From an uncultured Ruminococcus sp. (GTDB lineage Bacteria > Bacillota > Clostridia > Oscillospirales > Ruminococcaceae): 64,000 nt of DNA. The stretch lies in NCBI GenBank assembly GCA_900315755.1, contig ONAI01000001.1, positions 110,698 to 174,697 of the forward strand. Reading direction: 5' to 3'. The notes beneath the pieces are model-generated. The model saw only the letters and a list, made by a program, of their open reading frames with translations, searched no databases and had not been told where the DNA came from. This document shows positions 49,779 through 57,849 of the stretch, in pieces (position 1 is the first letter of the stretch; each line of letters begins with the position of its first letter). The position numbers were made by a program, and so were the translations under genes.

Positions 49779-49807
49779 TTGACTATGCAGAAAAATGAAT
49801 GTATAAT
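49779..49807 (+). promoter_or_regulatory. Promoter of the HPr gene
   Basis: TTGACT (49779-49784), 17 bp, TATAAT (49802-49807). A small hairpin GGCTC/GAGCC (about 49841-49855) sits in the leader. Confidence 0.85.
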
Positions 49808-49889
49808 GATATTAGCAACTGAAAAAATTGCAACACCACATATGGCTCGGAAATAGAGAGCCGCATTAAAGAGAATAGGAGAGTTGTAT

Positions 49890-50162
49890 ATGTTTGTCAG
49901 AGAAGTAATGGTTAAGAATCAGGTTGGACTTCACGCAAGACCTGCAACATTCTTCATTCAGAAGGCTAATGAATTTAAGTCATCAATCTGGATAGAAAAG
50001 GAAGAACGCAGAGTTAACGCTAAGAGCCTTCTTGGTATTCTTTCTCTTGGTATCGTTGGCGGCACAAATGTAAAGGTTATCGCTGACGGCGCTGATGAGA
50101 AGGCTGCAGTTGACGCTCTTGTTGAGCTCGTTGACAGCGGTTTCAGCGAAGAGAACAGATAA
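49890..50162 (+). CDS. ptsH: HPr family phosphocarrier protein
   Basis: 90 residues from ATG 49890 (AGGAGAG upstream). Active-site His15 in GLHARPATFFIQKA and regulatory Ser46 in NAKSLLGILSLGI, both in standard places, so both PEP-dependent transfer and HPr kinase regulation are possible. No other PTS gene is near. Own promoter and terminator. Confidence 0.92.
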   Translation: MFVREVMVKNQVGLHARPATFFIQKANEFKSSIWIEKEERRVNAKSLLGILSLGIVGGTNVKVIADGADEKAAVDALVELVDSGFSEENR

Positions 50163-50172
50163 TTATTTATGT

Positions 50173-50209
50173 ATGGGCGTTACAATATGTAACGCCCATT
50201 TTGTTTTTT
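50173..50209 (+). terminator. Terminator after HPr
   Basis: ATGGGCGTTAC / GTAACGCCCAT hairpin followed by TTTGTTTTTT. Also close to the convergent spoIVB end. Confidence 0.9.
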
Positions 50210-51416
50210 AACGCTCAAGTTCAGATGCCATATTTTCTGCAAATATAGCATAGCCGCGCGTCGGATCAGCTACAAATACATGAGTGACCGCACCGATAAG
50301 CTTTCCATCCTGTATTACAGGGCTTCCGCTCATTCCCTGAACTATTCCGCCTGTTGCTTCGAGAAGTTCAGGATCGGTTATGCGTATGACCATATTCTTA
50401 GCAGAATCATCGCTGTTATAATCTACATCTTCAATCTCTATCGAATAGCTTTTAGGCTTGCTGCCCTTGATCGTTGTATAGATCTCAGCATCGCCGCGCT
50501 TTATATCCTGACGGTATCCGAGAGGATACTCCTTAATTTCAAGGTCATCAAGAGTTTCCGGTGAAAGTCTGCCGTAAACTCCGCTTTCCTTATTAACACT
50601 CAGATCACCAAGCTTTTCTCCGCGCCTGAATGTTCCGAGGAGCTCTCCCGGGATCCCTTTTTCGCCGCGCTTTGTTCCGCTTACCTCAACAGGTACAGCT
50701 TCACCGCTGCTTACAGGGACCAGTTCACCGGTATCAGCATCACATATCGGATGTCCAAGACCGGCAAAACTGCCAGTCTTTTTGTTAATGAAGGTCATCG
50801 TTCCGATACCGGCAATACTGTCGCGCACCCACATTCCGCCGCGCCAGCTTCCGCTTCTGCCTGAATATACAGGCTGGAGCTCTGTTGTGAATTCTCTGCC
50901 GCCGCGGTCTATTCTGAGCGATATTTTGTTTCCGCCGCTGCCGGAGATAATGGACTGAAGCTTCTCATTTGAAAGAACCTCAACTCCGTCTGCAAGACAG
51001 ATAATATCGCCCTTCTCTATCCCGGCATCCTCAGCCGGACAGACCTTTTCGCCGTTTTCTGCCTCTACATCAGCAGTTCCGGTAACCATAACGCCTTTCA
51101 TAAGCAGCTTTATGCCAAAAGGCATTCCGCTTGCAGCATATACCGGAGTCTCCTCTTCGCAGACTTCAACATATTTGACCGGTATAGCGCCAAAAATTGA
51201 CAGCGTTACATGGTCACTCGCGGAAGATCCATCCGAAACAGGATAGCCGCAGCAGCTTATCTCAGGATATTCAGCTATTTTAAGCGTTCTTCCGTTTTCA
51301 GACCGGACTTTATCAGGAAGCTTTCCCGAATAGTATCCGGCTGTTCCAAATGCACCGATCATTGCCGCAGAAAGCATTATCGCGGCAATTTTAGATATTT
51401 TACGTCTCAGCTGCAT
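50208..51416 (-). CDS. spoIVB: SpoIVB peptidase (S55)
   Basis: 402 residues from ATG 51416 (AAAGGGAT upstream). N-terminal membrane anchor (about 8-27), PDZ domain (about 115-185: AEDAGIEKGDIICLADGVEV), and serine peptidase core with His in FAGLGHPICD and Ser in GMSGSPVIQDGKLIGAVTHV. In Bacillus it is secreted by the forespore and signals sigma-K activation. Its presence suggests sporulation genes are kept, even if the species is not known to sporulate. Confidence 0.94.
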   Translation of the reverse strand: MQLRRKISKIAAIMLSAAMIGAFGTAGYYSGKLPDKVRSENGRTLKIAEYPEISCCGYPVSDGSSASDHVTLSIFGAIPVKYVEVCEEETPVYAASGMPFGIKLLMKGVMVTGTADVEAENGEKVCPAEDAGIEKGDIICLADGVEVLSNEKLQSIISGSGGNKISLRIDRGGREFTTELQPVYSGRSGSWRGGMWVRDSIAGIGTMTFINKKTGSFAGLGHPICDADTGELVPVSSGEAVPVEVSGTKRGEKGIPGELLGTFRRGEKLGDLSVNKESGVYGRLSPETLDDLEIKEYPLGYRQDIKRGDAEIYTTIKGSKPKSYSIEIEDVDYNSDDSAKNMVIRITDPELLEATGGIVQGMSGSPVIQDGKLIGAVTHVFVADPTRGYAIFAENMASELER

Positions 51417-51545
51417 AACAGTATCCCTTTCTGGCTGCGTTACAGTACGCAGCAGATATATTATTTGTCTCTGCAAAAGCATTATTACAGTAAAAATCCC
51501 CGAGATACTTTTGCCATTTTTAGTTTTAACGCACAGGAGTTTCAA

Positions 51546-52085
51546 ATGAAAACAAGACAGCGCCTTCCGCGGAAAAAACATCCCTACCTTAACGCCTTAA
51601 AGGCGGTCACTCTCGTTCTTACCGCAATATATCCCGTCTTTATGACCATGATGACCGGTGCAGGTATTCTGTATAACCGCGGCAGCTACGGCAGTTCTTT
51701 CGCCCGTTACGGCACTATTCTGATAGTTTCCGGCTGCCTTATGACATCAGGGACGATACTTTGTCTTTTCAGGAAAAATCTCACTTCACTGCTATCTCCA
51801 TTCTTTTCACTGACAGGTCTTGTAATGTGCATGGCCGTACTCAGGCGTCTCGTAAAACACGCCGATGAACACGGCTGGCACGGCTCAGGTATGTACGAAA
51901 ACGTATCTGCGAGCTATACGTTCCAAACAAGACTCCTGCCCTGTATTCTTCCGGCGATCGCAGCCACTGTGACAGCCCTTTGCCAGTACTTTTCCTATGA
52001 TCTCAGCGAACTGCGCCGGGAACGCAAACGTCAGAAAGAAAACGCACCAGCTCCATCTATAATTTCAGATGATCAACAAAAATAA
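51546..52085 (+). CDS. Hypothetical four-helix membrane protein
   Basis: 179 residues from ATG 51546 (AGGAG 6 nt upstream). Hydrophobic segments near 20-42, 53-72, 78-98 and 130-150; basic N-terminus (MKTRQRLPRKKHPY) and a charged C-terminal tail (LRRERKRQKEN). No family recognised. Divergent from spoIVB. Confidence 0.75.
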   Translation: MKTRQRLPRKKHPYLNALKAVTLVLTAIYPVFMTMMTGAGILYNRGSYGSSFARYGTILIVSGCLMTSGTILCLFRKNLTSLLSPFFSLTGLVMCMAVLRRLVKHADEHGWHGSGMYENVSASYTFQTRLLPCILPAIAATVTALCQYFSYDLSELRRERKRQKENAPAPSIISDDQQK

Positions 52086-52205
52086 CCTTGATAATGATGT
52101 TATTGCACGCACACTTATTATAACCGAAATTATTTGAGAAATCCGTCGGCATTACGCATTGCCGTCATACGAAAGAAGGAAATTTTACGTCTGATAAGGA
52201 ATATA

Positions 52206-53158
52206 ATGGATATTTTTGCTTTGCAGATTTTGAATTCACCTGCGGAGCTTTCATAGACGATACAAAAAGCGAAGTCCTTTCCGTTGGGGCAGTCATATGC
52301 TCTCCGGACTACAAGATCGCTGAAAAATACTATTCAACCGCGCGTCCGAACAAGTTTCCGCGCATGACCAGACAATGCCGTGAATTGACAGGTCTTACTC
52401 AGGCAGAGATCTCCGCTTCTCCCGACAGCAATGAAGCGCTCAGAGGTCTTGTTCAGCTCATGAAGCATTATAATATCACCGAGATCTACGTATGGGGAAA
52501 TTTCGACAAACCCGGCCTTGCAGGTGACATTAATCAGCACCGCAAAAAAAACGTCCCCCACGGGAACGTCAATTTCATATACAACAGCATTAATGATATT
52601 CAGGCTGAGGTCACAGCTAAAATGCAGCTTCCGCAAGCTGTAAGTATAAGTGAGCTCGCTGCCGTTTTCGATTACGCTCCGGAATCCGGAAGCTTCCACA
52701 ACGCTCTTAACGATGCGGAAGCGCTGTATACCATTCACAAAGCAGTTTATACGACCAATATTACTGCAAACGAAAAATTCATGCAGCTTAAACAGGAGCG
52801 CCTGAAAAAGATCGCAGAGGCTAAAGCAGCAACCGTCGAAAAGCTTCGTGCAGAGGCTCTTTCGCTCCCATTTACTCCTGAAGAGATCGGATTCTTTGAA
52901 GCGCTGAAGGCTGCAAACAACGAAAAGCAAGAGCTTGATTTTCTGCGTCTGCGGGTAAAATTCGTGAGAGCACTGAAACGTTCTCCAGAAACTGATGATT
53001 TCTTCTTAGCAGAATATTCCAATCCTCCGCGCATAAAAGTCCTTCCAGCAACCAAATTCAAAGGCAGTGCGCGCTATGTCTCAACACATCACGAAGCCTT
53101 CAAGCGCCCGGATTTCAACCGCGTTTTTATCAACGAATACAAAAAACAGAAGCACTGA
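52206..53158 (+). pseudogene. DEDDh 3'-5' exonuclease gene with an apparent frameshift at its start
   Basis: From about 52208 the frame reads YFCFADFEFTCGAFIDDTKS, the ExoI motif (DxE) of DEDDh exonucleases, and continues 316 codons through FHNALNDAEALYTIHKAVY (ExoIII). But no ATG, GTG or TTG precedes this in frame. The only good start, ATG 52206 with AAGGA upstream, is in another frame; adding one T to the T5 run at 52213-52217 would give MDIFCFADFEF and restore the whole protein. So either a real 1-bp deletion, a sequencing error or slippage. Its C-terminal ~110 residues are helical, basic and unfamiliar. Confidence 0.75.
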
Positions 53159-53184
53159 ACCTGCCTGCTTTCCGCAACAATCAA

Positions 53185-53226
53185 ACGGACGTACAATTAG
53201 TCATCTCCCATTGTACGTCCGTTTTG
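53185..53226 (+). terminator. Terminator after the exonuclease gene
   Basis: ACGGACGTACAAT / ATTGTACGTCCGT, perfect 13-bp stem, followed by TTTGTT. Confidence 0.9.
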
Positions 53227-53243
53227 TTATGAATATTCACATA

Positions 53244-53289
53244 AAAAACAAGATCTTCATTGGTACCCTCTCAAAAACCAATGAAGATC
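53244..53289 (-). terminator. Strong hairpin with T-run on the minus strand
   Basis: GATCTTCATTGGT / ACCAATGAAGATC perfect 13-bp stem; on the minus strand followed by TTGTTTTTT. It would terminate a transcript coming from the 53312-53557 remnant. Confidence 0.75.
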
Positions 53290-53311
53290 AAGTTAATAAG
53301 AAACGCACCCT

Positions 53312-53557
53312 CTATACGTTTCTTCTTTCCGGCAACGCAATTCCGAAGCGTTTTATAGTCGATATGCTGTGATCAGACCGGTAGTTGAACGTTTCAATTG
53401 ATAAAAGCTGTTTTAGGCGATCAAACATATTATAGGCATTAATGTTCAATAACAGCTTATCAGCATGGTAGTATAATGTAACCGGTAGCTTAACGATCCG
53501 GCGGAGTTTATACCGGATAAGCAGGGATACGACTATTGCCGTTTTCACAGGACACAA
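53312..53557 (-). pseudogene. Possible transposase C-terminal remnant
   Basis: Open frame with IRYKLRRIVKLPVTLYYHAD then KLLLNINAYNMFDRLKQLL, which resembles the end of DDE transposases of the IS4/IS1380 type (R-(I/V)-(V/L)-(R/K)-x-P...H-x-x-(R/K)-L). No catalytic DDE residues and no start context. Low certainty; the remaining 53560-54058 is AT-rich with nothing recognised. Confidence 0.4.
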
Positions 53558-54058
53558 AAATGTATCATTGTAATGTCAGTGAGTGAATTATGTATATACC
53601 ACTCCCAACAATTGTATTATAGATGATTGCACAAAAATATTCAATTGAAAATATTGCTCTCTTTTAGAATTATATTGCTACATATAATTCAAAAAATTAT
53701 ATTAAGTAATTATTAATAATACGCCACATTTAATTTTTGCCGCTATATACGTTGAAATAAAGCACTTTTTGATCTTTGATTTCATCTCTGTAACGCCCAT
53801 CAAAAAAACGCCGTAATATTGGCAAATTTTGCTCATATTTGAAACTCATCTTTAATTATAAGTATTCATCAATTAATTGTTCAACAGCTTATTAGCTCAT
53901 TGAGAACTCCAGTCAAATAATTTTAACAAAGCTTGCCGGATACAATTTTTATGAAATTATGAATATTTTTTTAAATTTCGCGAAAATATCACTTTTGTGC
54001 TACACAGAATTTCATTTGTGTGCTGACAAAAAACAGGAGCTGTTAAGCTCCTGTGATA

Positions 54059-54769
54059 TTACAGTATTCCCTGCGCAGCTTCTTCGATGCGTTTTTCATA
54101 ATACTCCTTGCTCCAGCTGAATTCAAACTCGCTGAAAAGCTTCAGACAGCTGTGAGTATTTGCCACTGCTTCTTCAAGACCGTCACGCTCTCCGGAATTT
54201 GCGAATATATAAACTCCCGTTATAAGCATTTCCAGCAGGGTAACATCATTTCTTCCATGCGGTTTATAGCCGAATCTCAGCAATTTGAAAGCATCATTGT
54301 ATCGCTTTGCCGCACAATCCACAAGTGAAAGTGTCATGTACATTTCAGCAAGCTTCTTATCAGAATGCTTCTGAACATAGTTCTGGAGAAAATTGATATT
54401 CTCAGTTCTGAAATCATCGGCATCACGCCAATGGCCGAGTTTGCTCTTAGCCTTGAGCACCTCGATGCAGAATCCGAATTTATCGTCGCCGCTCAGTTTG
54501 CGTTCCATGAGCATATCAAGATAGAATCCGGCGCTCTTACTATCGTGAATGCGATCGTATAGCGAAGCGACCTGCACAATATCTTCAGCCTGAGGCTTCT
54601 TGACATCGTTAATAAACACATCCGCATAGTGTTCACACAGTTCCTTTGTATAACCGCCGCTCGAATAATCAGCGTAGACTTCTTCATATTTTTTCATTTC
54701 AGCCCCGAATGAGGGCAGCAGAGTTTTAGCAAAATTACTTGATTTCTTGCGTTCTGACGGCGAAAGCAT
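54059..54769 (-). CDS. Hypothetical helical (TPR-like) protein
   Basis: 236 residues from ATG 54769 (GGGGAGGG 9 nt upstream). All-helical; blocks such as EDIVQVASLYDRIHDSKSAG and KLAEMYMTLSLVDCAAKRYN look like degenerate TPR pairs. No TM segment, so cytosolic. Function unknown. 54770-55126 holds no other gene. Confidence 0.75.
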   Translation of the reverse strand: MLSPSERKKSSNFAKTLLPSFGAEMKKYEEVYADYSSGGYTKELCEHYADVFINDVKKPQAEDIVQVASLYDRIHDSKSAGFYLDMLMERKLSGDDKFGFCIEVLKAKSKLGHWRDADDFRTENINFLQNYVQKHSDKKLAEMYMTLSLVDCAAKRYNDAFKLLRFGYKPHGRNDVTLLEMLITGVYIFANSGERDGLEEAVANTHSCLKLFSEFEFSWSKEYYEKRIEEAAQGIL

Positions 54770-55126
54770 AAACATTTCCCTCCCCAAAAGATACTTTTAT
54801 GCAAATTTTCGGTTCTTTATAATTCTATCACAAATCTTAAACTTAGTCAATATTTGTTAAGACACTTCGGTCAAAACTGTTGAAATGCACAAAAAACGAT
54901 AGTCTTTTTTTCCTAATCAGCAAATTTAATTTTTAACAATTTATACTTATTGCAACCGGTATTATCTAAGGTCACAGTTTTTTTGTCTCCATTTTGTTCA
55001 TATCTACAAAATTTATTTGTTCAGCCTTTTTTTGAAAAATTATTAAGCCTATTTCAATATTTGATGTTATAATAGTATGTAAGATGTGATATTATATTCT
55101 GTCACCGGAAGAAAGGAGCGATAACT

Positions 55127-55795
55127 ATGCGCCTGCTCGTTGTTGAAGACGAAATCCAGCTCGCTGATGCACTAAGCGAAATCTTAAAACGCAACAAATA
55201 CAATGTCGATACGGTATATAACGGTATCGACGGACTTGATAACGCTCTTACAGGCGTTTATGACTGCATTGTTCTCGATATTATGCTGCCGGGTATGAAC
55301 GGCATCGAGATACTGAAAGAGCTCCGCAGCGAAAAGGTCTCAACTCCGGTCCTTCTGCTTACAGCAAGAAGCGAAATAGAAGATAAGATAAACGGTCTTG
55401 ACTGCGGTGCAGATGACTATCTCACAAAACCATTCGTGACAGGTGAACTCCTCGCACGTATACGCGCCCTCACAAGACGCAAAGGCGAAATAATCGACGA
55501 AAACCGCCTTGATTACAACGGTCTCGAACTCAATAAGAATACAAGTTCTGTTATCTGGAAAGGCAATGATGTAAAACTCAGCCTGAAAGAGTATCAGATC
55601 ATGGAACTTCTCATATCAAACCCTCACCAGATACTTCCCAAAGAGCGTATCATCGAAAAGATATGGGGCTATGAAAGCGATGTTGAATACAACAATATCG
55701 AGGTTTATATATCATTCCTGAGAAAAAAACTCTCAGTCATATCCGCCCCGATACAGATAAAAACCGCCCGCGGGATAGGTTATTCTCTTGAATAG
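55127..55795 (+). CDS. OmpR-family response regulator
   Basis: 222 residues, AAAGGAG upstream. Receiver with VVEDE, phospho-Asp in VLDIMLPGMNG (about 51) and Lys in YLTKPF; winged-helix DNA-binding domain from about 125 (KEYQIMELLISNP, RKKLSVISAPIQIKTARGIG). First gene of a pair with the kinase 12 bp downstream. The next gene is the dockerin cellulase on the opposite strand, which could be a target, without direct evidence. Confidence 0.94.
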   Translation: MRLLVVEDEIQLADALSEILKRNKYNVDTVYNGIDGLDNALTGVYDCIVLDIMLPGMNGIEILKELRSEKVSTPVLLLTARSEIEDKINGLDCGADDYLTKPFVTGELLARIRALTRRKGEIIDENRLDYNGLELNKNTSSVIWKGNDVKLSLKEYQIMELLISNPHQILPKERIIEKIWGYESDVEYNNIEVYISFLRKKLSVISAPIQIKTARGIGYSLE

Positions 55796-55807
55796 GAGGA
55801 ATGAGCG

Positions 55808-57742
55808 ATGTTCAGGAAAGCCCAGCTGAAGCTTTTCGCAATTATCACCTGCATACTCCTTGCAATATTCGTTGCAGTTCTCGGCTCAATAAACCTGATA
55901 ATGCAGGCTATGATGCAGCGGCAGTCTATGGATGTTCTGAAAAAAATAGCGTCCGGCGTGGACTATTCCAATAACGGTTTCGTTATAACACGTCCCGAGG
56001 ATTTCGGTCAGAAGCCAAACGATCAGCCGCCTTCTAAGCCGCCGGAAGAGACCTCGTCCACCGAAGCTTCTCAGAACACTTCCGAGGAAACTTCAGAAGA
56101 AACTTCTGAGACCAATGTTACATCAGAAGAGACTTCACAGGCTTCACAGCCGCAGCAGTCTCCGGCTGTCGTTCAGACCTCACCGGCTGCTCCGGCACAT
56201 ACCGAAAGCCCTGAAGTAACTACGCAGACTCCATCCCCTGAGCCGGTCACAACAGCTCCGCCTCCGGAAATTACAGATGCACCGGTACAGACCTCTGCTC
56301 CGCCTGCTACAAAACACATAGAAACGTTACCCCCACGCCCCGAACCCACAACAGCTCATCAGCCTACTGAACCGCCTAAACCGACAGAGCCTTACGAATG
56401 GTGGAAGGATCCTAACAACTGGGGACAGATGCCTACATATCCGGCACCGTGGGACGGCGGCGGCGGTACTTATCCGCCATTCTATCCGCCTTACTGGGGC
56501 GGTTGGGGCAATTCCTTCTCATGGTTCGGTTCAAGCGCTCCACGGAATAACAAAGAAGAACAGCCAACTACTGACAGCTCTTATGAGAGTAATACTGAAC
56601 CGACCTCGCCGACACCTCTCGCTCTCGCTTATACCGGCAGCGGCACGTTTCTTGATGACTCTACGGCATTCATAGACGATGGTATTCACAAGCCGCCAAA
56701 TGATAAACAGGATCAGAAACGAAATCCCGATAATATACCGAAATCTATCGGTTCTATCGACTTCTTCATCATCATGGCTGATAACGATGGCAACTATCTT
56801 GATATGATGAACAACGATGATCTCGATGAAGGTACTGCACAGAACTATATCTCCGCTATCCTCAAAGAAAAAGCAAGCAGCGGTATGCTGGAAAACAAGT
56901 ATCAGTTCTATCAGATGAAAAAGAATAACGGCACTCTTATAGTATTCACCGACAAAAGTGCCGAGTTCAATATGCTTAGCAAGCTTATTCGTACTACTAT
57001 TATTATCGGTACAGGAAGTCTTATATTCCTCGCAGCTGCTGCATACTTCCTGAGTAAAAAGATCATGCAGCCACTTAAAAGCGCATTCGAGAAGCAGAAG
57101 CAGTTTGTTTCAGATGCAAGCCACGAATTAAAAACTCCGCTGACCGTTATTTCAGCCAATGCAGATGTCCTGGCAGGAGAAATAGGCGAGAACCGCTGGC
57201 TTACCTACATAAAATCACAGACCGACCGTATGAACGTCCTCGTAAACGATCTGCTCAATCTCACAAGACTTGAAAACAATTCCGGCGAATTCGTCCGCAG
57301 AGACTTCGATCTCAGCAAGGCGATCACTAATACCGCTCTGCCTTTTGAGTGTCAGGCTTTCGAATCCAATAAGAAGTTCGAGGTCGACATCGAAGAGGGA
57401 CTGACTATTAACGGCAGTGAACGCCATATCAAGCAAATGGCTGCGATATTTATCGACAACGCGCTGAAGTATTCAAACGAAGGCGGCATCGTCAAGGTCG
57501 GACTAAAGAAGCAGGGCGACAAAAAAGTCTTCTCAATCTATAACACTGGTACAGGCGTTAAGGCAAAAGACAAAGACAAGATATTTGAACGCTTCTATCG
57601 AAGTGATGAATCACGAAACCGCGCTACCGGCGGCTATGGTCTTGGTCTTGCTATCGCAAAATCTATCATTGATAAGCACAAATTCAAGGTTTATGTAGAT
57701 AACGAAGAGGGCAAAAGCATTTGCTTTATAATTACAATGTAA
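55808..57742 (+). CDS. Sensor histidine kinase with a long Pro/Ser/Thr- and Trp/Gly-rich sensor region
   Basis: 644 residues. TM1 at 8-32, TM2 at about 394-415, and between them ~360 extracytoplasmic residues: a Thr/Ser/Glu/Pro stretch (about 75-200) then an aromatic stretch (YEWWKDPNNW, YPPFYPPYWGGWGNSFSWFG, about 200-245). HisKA with His439 (SDASHELKTPL), then N, G1 (DESRNRATGGYGLGLAIAKS) boxes, all complete. Such exposed Pro/Thr linkers and Trp/Tyr patches are typical of wall- or polysaccharide-contacting proteins, so it may sense cell wall or plant polymers; inferred. Confidence 0.9.
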   Translation: MFRKAQLKLFAIITCILLAIFVAVLGSINLIMQAMMQRQSMDVLKKIASGVDYSNNGFVITRPEDFGQKPNDQPPSKPPEETSSTEASQNTSEETSEETSETNVTSEETSQASQPQQSPAVVQTSPAAPAHTESPEVTTQTPSPEPVTTAPPPEITDAPVQTSAPPATKHIETLPPRPEPTTAHQPTEPPKPTEPYEWWKDPNNWGQMPTYPAPWDGGGGTYPPFYPPYWGGWGNSFSWFGSSAPRNNKEEQPTTDSSYESNTEPTSPTPLALAYTGSGTFLDDSTAFIDDGIHKPPNDKQDQKRNPDNIPKSIGSIDFFIIMADNDGNYLDMMNNDDLDEGTAQNYISAILKEKASSGMLENKYQFYQMKKNNGTLIVFTDKSAEFNMLSKLIRTTIIIGTGSLIFLAAAAYFLSKKIMQPLKSAFEKQKQFVSDASHELKTPLTVISANADVLAGEIGENRWLTYIKSQTDRMNVLVNDLLNLTRLENNSGEFVRRDFDLSKAITNTALPFECQAFESNKKFEVDIEEGLTINGSERHIKQMAAIFIDNALKYSNEGGIVKVGLKKQGDKKVFSIYNTGTGVKAKDKDKIFERFYRSDESRNRATGGYGLGLAIAKSIIDKHKFKVYVDNEEGKSICFIITM

Positions 57743-57770
57743 TATCTTCCAAAATGACGTAGCCAAAAAT

Positions 57771-57798
57771 TTACCGAGCCTTTATTCAGGCTCGGTAA
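57771..57798. terminator. Terminator hairpin between kinase and cellulase genes
   Basis: TTACCGAGCC / GGCTCGGTAA perfect 10-bp stem. Confidence 0.8.
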
Positions 57799-57810
57799 TC
57801 TGCTTTATGC

Positions 57811-57837
57811 AAAAAACAGCCGCACTTTTGTGCGGCT
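57811..57837 (-). terminator. Terminator of the cellulase gene
   Basis: Minus strand AGCCGCAC-AAAA-GTGCGGCT followed by GTTTTTT, 13 bp past the cellulase stop. Confidence 0.9.
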
Positions 57838-57849
57838 GTAATTGTTATA

